A stretch of DNA of 64,000 nucleotides from Burkholderia sp. D-99 (lineage in GTDB: Bacteria > Pseudomonadota > Gammaproteobacteria > Burkholderiales > Burkholderiaceae): NCBI RefSeq assembly GCF_011605345.1, contig NZ_JAAOXM010000010.1, positions 215,264-279,263 on the forward strand. Reading direction: 5' to 3'. The first letter of the stretch is position 1. Every line of letters starts with the position of its first letter. Below, one piece after another: positions 1-7,930 of this stretch. The notes below the pieces were generated by a model, which was given only the letters and a program-made list of their open reading frames with translations, was not told where the DNA came from and made no database searches. A program made the position numbers and the translations under genes.

Positions 1-1216
1 GCGGAGCGAGCGCGCCGCCCTGTCCGCGCGGTCTGCGCCACGCGAATCGTCGTACTACCGGCGTCCCGTTGCACTCGATCAGTCACGTCATGAGTCGTTC
101 CTCGCTTGGCCAGGCGTCACGTCCGTTCGTCACGTCCCTTCCACTACAGCAATATTCAAACCAGCCGCACTGCGGCCGTGTCCGGTTCACGCTGCATGCA
201 CCGCGCACATGCGGCGCGCGACGGAATGTTTCACAACTGCTACGCGTGTCGCATCGCTCGTCAAGCGCGAAACAGGCAAACATCCGGGCAGTCGCGCGGT
301 CGCTTCGGCGACGTCGTCCGACGAATCGCGAACTCGTGTCGAGCGTTCATTGCGCATCGAATCTCGCGCATCTGTCGAAGCGCGTTGCGCTTCCTTGATC
401 CGCCACTTTTGTCTGCACAGCGGGCAGCGCAATCGACCGGCCGGCCGAGGTCATGCACGAGGGATTGATCCGGCACGCAACGTCGTTCACGTCGCACGAA
501 TCGACGCGTGTGAAATGTTGCGAATGTGTAACGCCGATCCGGAACGGGGTTGTCGTATTGGCGTCCGGTTCATGCAACGCATACGACTGCATGGAACGCA
601 CCTGGATCCCGGCCGATGCATACACAACGAACGGCACGACGCGCATCACCGCGCAAAGTCACGCTGCGAGCGCGGCGCGGGTTCGGCAGACAATTCGCAC
701 GACGCATCACGTGTGCGCGCCGCGACGCCGATCGCGCGCGGGCATTCGGCCTGCGCGCAGGCTGATTCTTCGATGAATCAAAATCCACCGCCGCCGTGCG
801 CGCCGCGCACCCGGCCGCGGCCCCTGCCCCTTGCTGCGCGCGGCATCGCGGCCGATGGCTCACGCCTTGCTTAATGACAGTCAGGTGTACCTCGATGCAC
901 TCGCCCGACAGCGGACGAACGGGGACGCCCAAGCAACGAAGCCGGAAGGAAACGCGACGCGTCCGCCTGGAGCGAAAGACCAGCGCTCCTGCGCGCCGCA
1001 CGTGCCGACGTGTCCTATCGAAGTACGCGCGATCCACGAGCCCGGTTCCGGCTCCCATGCAGAGAACTGCCGCGTGGTCGCAAATATCGGTACCAGCCTC
1101 GGATTCACCCGCGCCACGGTGACCCGAGCCACAACGTCGACACGTTCGCCAGGCGCGACGCGGCCAACGCCGCGCCCGGCGACGATTGCACAGGACCCCG
1201 CGCAGGAGCCCAAGAC
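1..1216. other. gene-free stretch upstream of secreted protein gene
   Basis: No open frame here has both a plausible start signal and protein-like composition. The frames that exist are short, overlap on both strands and are rich in Arg, Ser and Ala, as expected of random GC-rich DNA. I see no tRNA, no hairpin followed by a T-run and no recognisable promoter. Three copies of the octamer GTCACGTC occur at about 82-89, 116-123 and 129-136. The last 20 bases hold the AGGAG ribosome-binding site of the next gene. The stretch could be long regulatory DNA or a decayed gene, and the sequence does not decide which. Confidence 0.5.
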
Positions 1217-2305
1217 ATGAAACGGCCCGCGCTTTCCCCGACCGCACGCTCGCGCGTCGCGGCCACCGTCGCGCTGCGCCGCCTGTGGCACGTCGCCTGC
1301 TGTGTCGCCGCGTGCGGCTTCGCACTGCACGCGAGCGCCGCCGAACTCCGTCTCAACGGGCTGTACCAGCGTGCCGACGGTGCGATCACCGTGCGGCTGA
1401 ACGGCGTCGGCATCGATCCGTATTTCGCGGCGAAGGCGCTGCTCGCCGCGTCCGATGCGCAACTCGACGCCCGTCAGGCCGCACTCGAGTGGATCGCATG
1501 GTTGCTGCCGCGCCAGCGCCCGGATGGCGGCTTCGACCGCTACTGCGTGAAGAACGACCGATACCGCGCATGCGCCGAAGCGGAAACCGACGACGCGATG
1601 ATGGCAACCTGGATCGAATTGCTCGCCCGCTTCGCGCCGCCCGATGGCTTGCCCGCCGCGTGGGAACTCAGCCTGAACCGCGCCGGCGTGCATCTGGACT
1701 CGCTGCTCGACAAACCCTCCGGCGTCTATGAGATCTCGTCGTCGCTGCACGTCGCGCTGCTGATGGACAACGTCGAGGTACACAGCGCATTCCAGGCCCT
1801 CTCGGCGTACTACGTCCGGCACGCCGACTACACGCATGCGGGCCCGTGGAGCCAGCGCGCCGACCGGCTTGCATCCGCGATCTTGAAGGTGTTCTGGCGC
1901 GGCACGGAATCCGGCTTTCGCGCCAGCACGCAGCAGGTCAGCGATACGAGTTTTTATCCGGCGAAGATCGCGCAGATCCTCCCGCTCCTGTCCGGTATTC
2001 AGGTTCCCGAACGATCCGGCGAGACGATCTATGCGCAGTGGATGCGGAAGTACGGCAAGAGCTGGCCACAACTCGCCGACACCGATTATCCGTGGGGCTT
2101 GATCGCGCTGGTCGCGGTCAAGATGAACGATTGGGGCACGGTTGCCTGCTGGCAGGCGCGATCGGGTCCATTCCGGCACGGCGCGCACTGGAACGTACTG
2201 GAGGAGTCACTTTATCTGGCATTCGAAAGCCGGATGGCCGCCCCTGTCATACCCGCTCGATGCGGATTCACGACGGCGGCGGCAACGGCGACCGCATCGC
2301 GCTGA
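1217..2305 (+). CDS. secreted protein of unknown function, possible alpha/alpha-toroid fold
   Basis: The product is a 362-residue protein I cannot name. The ATG at 1217 is chosen because AGGAG lies 8 bases upstream and the protein then begins with a basic stretch, a hydrophobic core and an ASA-A type cleavage site near residue 40, which is a Sec signal peptide. The mature part is helical, with many Trp and Tyr residues. A PDGGFDRY motif near residue 100 recalls the aromatic/GG repeats of alpha/alpha-toroid proteins such as terpene cyclases and some glycoside hydrolases. That fold link is inference only. The gene lies 49 bases upstream of glmS on the same strand and may be cotranscribed with it. 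A GTG at 1010 in the same frame is an alternative start, but it would bury the signal peptide. Confidence 0.75.
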   Translation: MKRPALSPTARSRVAATVALRRLWHVACCVAACGFALHASAAELRLNGLYQRADGAITVRLNGVGIDPYFAAKALLAASDAQLDARQAALEWIAWLLPRQRPDGGFDRYCVKNDRYRACAEAETDDAMMATWIELLARFAPPDGLPAAWELSLNRAGVHLDSLLDKPSGVYEISSSLHVALLMDNVEVHSAFQALSAYYVRHADYTHAGPWSQRADRLASAILKVFWRGTESGFRASTQQVSDTSFYPAKIAQILPLLSGIQVPERSGETIYAQWMRKYGKSWPQLADTDYPWGLIALVAVKMNDWGTVACWQARSGPFRHGAHWNVLEESLYLAFESRMAAPVIPARCGFTTAAATATASR

Positions 2306-2354
2306 TGCAATGGTGCGTGCGGTCCATGATGACTAAAAGGGAAGGAGACGTGTC

Positions 2355-4172
2355 ATGTGTGGCATCGTCGGCGCAGTCGCGCAACGGGACATCGTCCCGA
2401 TTCTGATTGAAGGTTTGCGTCGCCTCGAATATCGCGGCTACGATTCGTGCGGCGTGGCGACGGTCGTCAACGGCCAGGCGCGTCGCGAGCGCAGCGTGTC
2501 GCGCGTCGCCGATCTCGACGCGCACGTGCGCACCGCCGGCCTGACCGGCAGCACCGGCATCGCGCACACGCGCTGGGCGACGCACGGCGCGCCGGCAACC
2601 TGCAACGCGCATCCGATCTTCTCGCGCGATGAAATCGCGCTCGTGCACAACGGCATCATCGAGAACCACGAAACGTTGCGCAAGCAACTTTCCGACGAGC
2701 ACTACGAATTCGATGGCCAGACCGACACCGAGGTCGTCGCGCACCTGATCCACAGCAAGTATCGCGGCGACCTGCTCGCCGCCGTGCGCGCGGCAACCTC
2801 ACAGCTTCACGGTGCTTATGCGATCGCGGTGTTCAGCAAGCACGAGCCGCAGCGGCTGATCGGCGCGCGGGCCGGCTCGCCGCTCGTCGTCGGCGTGAAG
2901 GATGGCGAATGCTTTCTTGCCTCCGACGCGCTCGCGCTCGCCGGCATCACCGACCGCTTCATCTTTCTCGAGGAAGGCGACATCGTCGAGTTGACGCCGG
3001 GCGGCGTGCGCGTGCTCGATCGCGGCGGCGCACCGGTCGAGCGCGCCGTACAGACCATTGCCTCCGCGCAGGCCGTGGTCGAACTCGGGCCGTACCGGCA
3101 TTTCATGCAGAAGGAGATTTTCGAGCAACCGCAGGCCGTGGCCGCGACGATCCCGGATGCCGGGCTGTTCGATCCGGCCGTATTCGGCCCCGATGCCGCG
3201 CGGGCGTTCGAGCAGATCGACAACGTGCTGATTCTCGCGTGCGGCACGAGTCACTACTCCGGCCTGACTGCGCGCCGCTGGCTCGAAACGATCGCGCGCG
3301 TGCCCGCCCAGGTCGAGATCGCGAGTGAATACCGTTACAGCGACGCGCTCGCGACGCCGAATACGCTGGTGGTAAGCGTGTCGCAATCCGGCGAGACCGC
3401 CGACACGCTCGCCGCGCTGAAATATGCTCAGGCGCTCGGCCATATCGACACGCTGGCAATCTGCAACGTGCCGACCAGCGCGATGATGCGGCAGACCGGC
3501 CTGCGCTTCCTGACGCGCGCCGGCCCGGAAATCGGTGTCGCGTCGACCAAGGCGTTCACGACGCAGCTCGTCGCGCTGTTCATTCTCGCCGTCACGCTCG
3601 GGCGGCTGCGCGGCTACGTCGACGATGCGCAGCTCGCGCGCTACACGATGCAATTGCGGCGGCTGCCTGGCGCGCTCGAGGATGTGCTCGGGCTCGAGCC
3701 GCAGATCGAGCGCTGGGCGGCGGAGTTCTCGCAGCATGAGAATGCGCTGTTCCTCGGGCGCGGGCTGCACTACCCGATCGCGCTCGAAGGTGCGCTGAAG
3801 CTGAAGGAGATTTCGTATATCCACGCGGAGGCGTATCCCGCGGGCGAGCTCAAGCACGGGCCGCTCGCGCTCGTGACGCACACGATGCCCGTCGCGACGA
3901 TCGCGCCGAACGATGCGCTGCTCGAGAAACTGAAGTCGAACATGCAGGAAGTGCGGGCGCGCGGCGGGCAGCTTTATGTGTTTGCCGATGCGGATACGCG
4001 GATCGACAACAGCGAAGGCGTGTCGGTGCTGCGGATGCCGGATTACTACGGGTTGTTGTCGCCGATCCTGCACGTCGTGCCGTTGCAGCTGCTCGCGTAT
4101 CACGCGGCGTGTCTGCGTGGCGCGGATATCGACAAGCCGAGGAATCTGGCGAAATCGGTGACGGTGGAGTGA
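2355..4172 (+). CDS. glmS: glutamine--fructose-6-phosphate aminotransferase (isomerizing)
   Basis: GlmS converts fructose 6-phosphate and glutamine into glucosamine 6-phosphate and glutamate, the entry to UDP-GlcNAc for peptidoglycan and LPS. The 605-residue length matches the family. The protein opens with MCGIVGA, whose Cys becomes the N-terminal nucleophile of the glutaminase domain after Met removal; RGYDS and HTRWATHG follow. Two SIS sugar-isomerase domains fill residues of about 280 to 590, and the C terminus ends KSVTVE, as usual. GGAAGGAG lies upstream of the ATG. I see no glmS ribozyme, as expected outside Firmicutes. GlmM, the next enzyme of the pathway, is encoded separately at 27202-28557. 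Confidence 0.97.
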   Translation: MCGIVGAVAQRDIVPILIEGLRRLEYRGYDSCGVATVVNGQARRERSVSRVADLDAHVRTAGLTGSTGIAHTRWATHGAPATCNAHPIFSRDEIALVHNGIIENHETLRKQLSDEHYEFDGQTDTEVVAHLIHSKYRGDLLAAVRAATSQLHGAYAIAVFSKHEPQRLIGARAGSPLVVGVKDGECFLASDALALAGITDRFIFLEEGDIVELTPGGVRVLDRGGAPVERAVQTIASAQAVVELGPYRHFMQKEIFEQPQAVAATIPDAGLFDPAVFGPDAARAFEQIDNVLILACGTSHYSGLTARRWLETIARVPAQVEIASEYRYSDALATPNTLVVSVSQSGETADTLAALKYAQALGHIDTLAICNVPTSAMMRQTGLRFLTRAGPEIGVASTKAFTTQLVALFILAVTLGRLRGYVDDAQLARYTMQLRRLPGALEDVLGLEPQIERWAAEFSQHENALFLGRGLHYPIALEGALKLKEISYIHAEAYPAGELKHGPLALVTHTMPVATIAPNDALLEKLKSNMQEVRARGGQLYVFADADTRIDNSEGVSVLRMPDYYGLLSPILHVVPLQLLAYHAACLRGADIDKPRNLAKSVTVE

Positions 4173-4223
4173 TGGGGGTGGGGAACCCGGGGTGGGCCCG
4201 TGAAGGTCTGCAAAGGAGCTGAC

Positions 4224-4300
4224 TGGCCCGCCCTACACGACTCGAACGTGTGACCTACGGCTTAGAAGGCCGTTGCTCTATCCAGCTGAGCTAAGGGCGG
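4224..4300 (-). tRNA. tRNA-Arg(TCT)
   Basis: On the minus strand the sequence folds as a 77-base tRNA. The acceptor stem is CCGCCCT paired with AGGGCGG. The D arm contains TAGCTCAGCTGGATAGAGC, the anticodon loop is CTTCTAA with anticodon TCT, and the T arm contains GTTCGAGTC. The 3' CCA is encoded. It closely resembles E. coli tRNA-Arg(UCU). It lies in the gap between glmS and uppP, opposite in strand to glmS. Confidence 0.95.
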
Positions 4301-4390
4301 TCGGGGAGAAAAGACACGGCCGGCACGGGCCGCATTTGACGCAAGGCTTCGAGCACCGACAAAACCGGCAAACCAGACTCGACGCCCCGA

Positions 4391-4422
4391 AACAAAACGG
4401 GCCCGGCATGAAGCCGAGCCCG
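4391..4422 (-). terminator. terminator of uppP
   Basis: On the minus strand a 10-bp G/C-rich stem (CGGGCTCGGC with GCCGGGCCCG, one G-T pair) with a 5-base loop is followed by TTTTGTTT. It lies about 50 bases after the uppP stop codon and before tRNA-Arg, which reads the same way. Confidence 0.8.
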
Positions 4423-4473
4423 AAATTATACCCGATCATCGCGTTACATCATGCGAGGCCGGCCATCGCAGCA

Positions 4474-5304
4474 TCAAACCGGCTGCGGATGCATCATGAA
4501 CCAGCCGAGGCAGAACACGCCGGCGATCACGCAATACACGCCGAACGAAGCCAGTCGGCCACGCCCTTCGAAATAGCGCATCAGGAACCGCACGCTCAGG
4601 TACGCGGCGATCGCCGTCAGCACGCCGCCGAGCAGCGCGTCGGCGAGCTGGTCGCGCGCATGGAACAGCTTCGGCAGTTCGAGCACACCCGCCGCGAAGA
4701 TGATCGGCGTACCGAGCAGGAACGAGAATTCCGCCGCCTTCTCCGCCGTCAGCCCCGCTGCATTGCCGGCGATCATCGTCAGCCCGCTGCGCGAGAAACC
4801 CGGAATCAGCGCGCCGATCTGGGCGAGACCCACGAAGAACGCCTGCTTGAACGTCATCTTTTCGGGCGCCTGATGCGCGCGGCTACGCTGGATGCGGTCG
4901 CCGAGCCACAGCAGCACGCCGTTCACGATCAGCGCGATCGCGACGATCCGCAGGTCGTGGAACACGCGTTCGATGCGCTTCTCGAGCAGCAGCCCGACGA
5001 TGCCGGTCGGGATCGTACCGATGATGAGCGCCCACATCAGGTGCCCGTCGTCGTTCTTGCGGCCGCCGAGCTGCGCAAAGAAGCCGCTGATCAGCGCGAC
5101 CCAGCGCGCGCGGAAATACCACAGCAGCGCCAGCGCCGTGCCGAGGTGCAGCGCGACGAGGAACGGCAGCAGTTGCGGTGCGTGCTTGTCGATATGCATG
5201 CCGAACAAGGCCGGCACGAGCAGCGTATGGCCAAGGCTGCTGACGGGAAAGAGTTCGGTGACGCCCTGCAGGACGCTCAGGAATACCAGAAACCAGAGAC
5301 TCAC
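4474..5304 (-). CDS. uppP: undecaprenyl-diphosphatase
   Basis: UppP (BacA) removes a phosphate from undecaprenyl diphosphate at the inner membrane to recycle the lipid carrier of peptidoglycan and LPS synthesis. It also gives bacitracin tolerance. The 276 residues are almost entirely hydrophobic helices. Both active-site motifs are present: QGVTELFPVSSLGH at residues of about 13-26, and PGFSRSG in the second half. Length is typical for the family (about 270). The gene stands alone, with a terminator at 4391-4422. Confidence 0.96.
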   Translation of the reverse strand: MSLWFLVFLSVLQGVTELFPVSSLGHTLLVPALFGMHIDKHAPQLLPFLVALHLGTALALLWYFRARWVALISGFFAQLGGRKNDDGHLMWALIIGTIPTGIVGLLLEKRIERVFHDLRIVAIALIVNGVLLWLGDRIQRSRAHQAPEKMTFKQAFFVGLAQIGALIPGFSRSGLTMIAGNAAGLTAEKAAEFSFLLGTPIIFAAGVLELPKLFHARDQLADALLGGVLTAIAAYLSVRFLMRYFEGRGRLASFGVYCVIAGVFCLGWFMMHPQPV

Positions 5305-5475
5305 GCGTCGGTCCTTTTAGTGAAGATTAAGCGGGAAGAAAAGTGGACGACGCGATGCGCGTCCGAAAAAAAACGCGCCCCGATTATGCCGAGCCCGGAT
5401 TACTGCGCCAAGGCATTTGGCTGGATATTGCGGCAATGCACACAAACGCTTGCAACTTGTAAGCACTCAGAAAGC

Positions 5476-5507
5476 AAAAAGCCCGCCATTTGCATGGCGG
5501 GCCTTTC
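5476..5507 (-). terminator. bidirectional-looking terminator after 28-aa microprotein gene
   Basis: The inverted repeat GCCCGCCAT / ATGGCGGGC has a 4-base loop. On the minus strand it is followed by TTTTTGC and begins about 20 bases after the stop of the 28-codon gene. On the plus strand it is followed by CTTTCG, a weaker signal. Confidence 0.8.
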
Positions 5508-5527
5508 GACTTCGGCAGGAATTGCCG

Positions 5528-5614
5528 TCAGCGGCCGAGCTGATAGAAAAATAATACCGTGCTGCCGGTGAACATGCCGAACAGTGCGAGTCCCATTGCC
5601 ATTGCCAGATCCAT
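5528..5614 (-). CDS. putative 28-aa single-pass membrane microprotein
   Basis: A 28-residue open frame reads MDLAMAMGLALFGMFTG, then a hydrophobic stretch, ending in YQLGR. It would form one transmembrane helix with small residues spaced as in helix-packing motifs (GLALFGMFTGS) and a short basic tail. Support comes from GGAGGGGG just upstream of the ATG and from a dedicated hairpin terminator about 20 bases after the stop. I do not recognise the family. It is close in size to KdpF-like small subunits but does not match KdpF in sequence, and no kdp genes are nearby. Confidence 0.55.
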   Translation of the reverse strand: MDLAMAMGLALFGMFTGSTVLFFYQLGR

Positions 5615-5784
5615 GGCCCCCTCCACGAAGTGTCATGACCCGGCAACATCACCGGTTTAGAGGCATTATCCCGACCGTTGACAGTCTTAAAAACTCGCGA
5701 TTTCCCGAGAAGGGTTTTCCCCGAGCCGCCACGGCCCGATAATGGAGCGCGCCGTTCCCGTTCACCCGCCCAACCCGATTCGCC

Positions 5785-6696
5785 ATGCCGACCTTCCAGC
5801 AACACGACATTCACGAACTTCACGCCGGCCCGTCGCTCGTCCGGGTCGCTCCGCAATTCGGCGGCCGCCTGCTGTCATGGGATGTCGACGGCGAACCGGT
5901 GATCTTCTGGCCGGAAACAGCCGACTGGAGCAACCTCGCGCGCGTGCGCGGCGGCAACCCGCTGCTATTCCCGTTCCTCGGCCGTCACCGCGTCGACGGC
6001 GAGCTCGGCCGCTGGCGCGACGCCGCCGGCGTGGTGCGCGACCTGCCGATGCACGGCTTCGCGCGCGACCTGCCGTTCGCCGCGCAACCGTCGGCCGACG
6101 GCGCCGCGTTGTCGATGACGCTCGACGCGACCGACACATTGCGCGCGAGCTACCCGTTCGATTTCCGGTTCGAAACGACCTATCGGCTGGCCGACTCGCA
6201 CACGCTCGAAGTCGCCCTGACGACGACCAATCGCGGCGACACGCCGCTGCCCTACTACGCCGGCCACCATTTCTATTTCGCGCTGCCGCGCGGCGAACGC
6301 GCCGAAACCACACTCGAACTGCCGCCCACGCGTCGCTGCGCGCAGCAGCCGGACGGTTCGATCAGCACGCCCGAGCCGGGCGAAGCCCGCTACCGCCTCG
6401 ACAACCCGGACATCCTCGACCGCTTTCACTGCCTCGACGGCGTGCCGGCCACGCCGGTGCGTATCGTGATGCCGGGCCGCCGCCGCACGATCGAGATCGC
6501 GCTCGACGTGCCGGGCTCGATCCCGTGGTACGCGGTCACGACCTGGACCGAAAAGCCGGATTCGGACTTCTATTGCGTCGAACCGTGGCTCGGCCTGCCG
6601 GATGCGATCCACAACGGCCTCGGGCTGCGCATGCTCGCGCCGGGCGCGACCGAAACGGCCACGCTGCGGATTCGCGTCCTCCCGCTGGCCGGCTGA
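5785..6696 (+). CDS. aldose 1-epimerase family protein
   Basis: The 303-residue protein belongs to the galactose mutarotase-like family, beta-sandwich enzymes that interconvert alpha and beta anomers of free or phosphorylated sugars. Visible family features are PMHGFARDLPF near residue 90, PYYAGHHFYFALP near residue 160 with the probable catalytic His, and a Glu in CVEPWLGLPDAIH near the end that fits the catalytic base. There is no signal peptide, so it is cytoplasmic. The sequence does not settle whether the substrate is a hexose or a hexose 6-phosphate (YeaD type). It diverges from the microprotein gene at 5528-5614. Confidence 0.85.
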   Translation: MPTFQQHDIHELHAGPSLVRVAPQFGGRLLSWDVDGEPVIFWPETADWSNLARVRGGNPLLFPFLGRHRVDGELGRWRDAAGVVRDLPMHGFARDLPFAAQPSADGAALSMTLDATDTLRASYPFDFRFETTYRLADSHTLEVALTTTNRGDTPLPYYAGHHFYFALPRGERAETTLELPPTRRCAQQPDGSISTPEPGEARYRLDNPDILDRFHCLDGVPATPVRIVMPGRRRTIEIALDVPGSIPWYAVTTWTEKPDSDFYCVEPWLGLPDAIHNGLGLRMLAPGATETATLRIRVLPLAG

Positions 6697-6860
6697 TACG
6701 TGGGCTGATACGTCGGCCGATACGTCGATTCGCAGCGCGCCGAACCGGCGCGCGACGGCCCCGGCAACCGCCCAAACTGCGGTGTGCGGGTCGAACCCGT
6801 TAAAATCTGACGTTTTGTGTTGCCTGCCGCGTCACGAGCGGCAGGGTTTTGCGAGGTTCA

Positions 6861-7562
6861 ATGTTCGGAACAACAACGAAGCGACTCTTCGCAGCCGCCT
6901 GCGCCGCCCTGCTCGTCGCGTGCGGCTCCGCGCCTGTCGGCCCCGGTTTCTATCGCGTCGAGCGTGGCGATACGCTCTACAAGATCGCGCGCGACAACCG
7001 CACGTCGGTAGCGAACATCGTGCGCTGGAACCAGATGACGAACCCCGATGCGATCGAAGTCGACCAGGTGCTGCGCGTCGCGCCGCCGCCCGGCACGACC
7101 ACCGCATCGACGCCGTCGACCACCGGCACCGGCAGTGCCGGCCGGGCCCGCCCCGCGCCTTCCGCGCCGGTTGAATCGGCCGTCAAGCCGGCCACGAGCA
7201 TCGCGCTGATCTGGCCGGCAGCCGGCAACGTGGTCCGCACGTTCGACGGCTCGAAATCGAAGGGCATCGACATCGCGAACTCGCCCGGCACGCCGGTGGT
7301 CGCGGCCGCGCCGGGTGTGGTGGTCTATGCGGGTAACGGGCTGCGCGGCTACGGCAACCTGATCATCCTCAAGCACAACGCCGACTACCTGACCGCCTAC
7401 GCGCACAACCGCGCGCTGCTGGTGAAGGAAGGCCAGTCGGTCACGCAGGGGCAATCGATCGCCGAGATGGGCAACAGCGACAGCGATCGCGTCGCGCTGC
7501 ATTTCGAGTTGCGCTACGGCGGCCGATCGATCGATCCGTCACGCTACCTGCCGGCGCGCTGA
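6861..7562 (+). CDS. NlpD-like lipoprotein with LysM and degenerate LytM domains
   Basis: This 233-residue outer-membrane lipoprotein has a signal peptide ending in the lipobox LLVAC. A LysM domain follows (YRVERGDTLYKIARDN onwards), then a Pro/Ala/Ser linker, then an M23 (LytM) domain ending in YLPAR. The first zinc-ligand His is replaced by Lys (SKGIDIAN), as in E. coli NlpD, whose LytM domain activates the amidase AmiC instead of cutting peptidoglycan. I infer the same role: septal cell-wall splitting. The ATG at 6861 with GAGG upstream is chosen over the TTG four codons earlier. Unlike the classic arrangement, neither rpoS nor pcm is next to it, so it is probably a paralog of the rpoS-linked copy. 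Confidence 0.85.
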   Translation: MFGTTTKRLFAAACAALLVACGSAPVGPGFYRVERGDTLYKIARDNRTSVANIVRWNQMTNPDAIEVDQVLRVAPPPGTTTASTPSTTGTGSAGRARPAPSAPVESAVKPATSIALIWPAAGNVVRTFDGSKSKGIDIANSPGTPVVAAAPGVVVYAGNGLRGYGNLIILKHNADYLTAYAHNRALLVKEGQSVTQGQSIAEMGNSDSDRVALHFELRYGGRSIDPSRYLPAR

Positions 7563-7633
7563 GCGCCCGACAGGCGACACGCGATGCCGGCGCGCATCGC
7601 GTGCCGTCGCGGTGAAAATCGGGAAAGGTCGTG

Positions 7634-7753
7634 TCAGCGCTTGCGCAGACGTCCGGTGAAACGGCCGGACAACGGATCGACGTGACGAGCGAACGCTACC
7701 AGCACGCCGATTCCGATCAGGCTGAACCCCGCAGCTATCAGAAGTAAATCCAT
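7634..7753 (-). CDS. putative 39-aa membrane microprotein
   Basis: The open frame encodes 39 residues: MDLLLIAAGFSLIGIGVLVA forms one hydrophobic helix, followed by a basic tail ending RFTGRLRKR. This is the layout of a single-pass inner-membrane microprotein with its C terminus in the cytoplasm. I see no strong ribosome-binding site before the ATG, which lowers confidence. It lies alone between two plus-strand genes. Like the microprotein at 5528-5614 it begins with MDL and has one helix, but I cannot claim homology from such short sequences. Confidence 0.45.
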   Translation of the reverse strand: MDLLLIAAGFSLIGIGVLVAFARHVDPLSGRFTGRLRKR

Positions 7754-7930
7754 GGTCACACACTGATTGTTACGTGATCTTATGCGTCATTATGGAATCG
7801 TGCACTGAGCCGCAAATATTGGACGAGTACGAAGATTCCCTACCATCAGACGTCATTGTGGATTCGTCTGCGTGAAACCCTGATGTAAGCCGTTCGCCTG
7901 ACACCACGCTGCCGCCCAGGAGACAACGCG

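Noticed and set aside
209..874. 221-codon plus-strand frame in the first kilobase
   Set aside because: It has no ribosome-binding site, is dominated by Arg, Ala and Ser, and shows no domain. I prefer non-coding DNA.
881..2188. 435-codon minus-strand frame opposite the secreted protein at 1217
   Set aside because: The plus-strand frame has a signal peptide and ribosome-binding site. The minus-strand product is a low-quality Arg/Val/Gly-rich sequence.
2210..2354. glmS ribozyme or riboswitch before glmS
   Set aside because: The gap is 49 bases and the upstream sequence is coding. No ribozyme core is present, and that class is not expected in this lineage.
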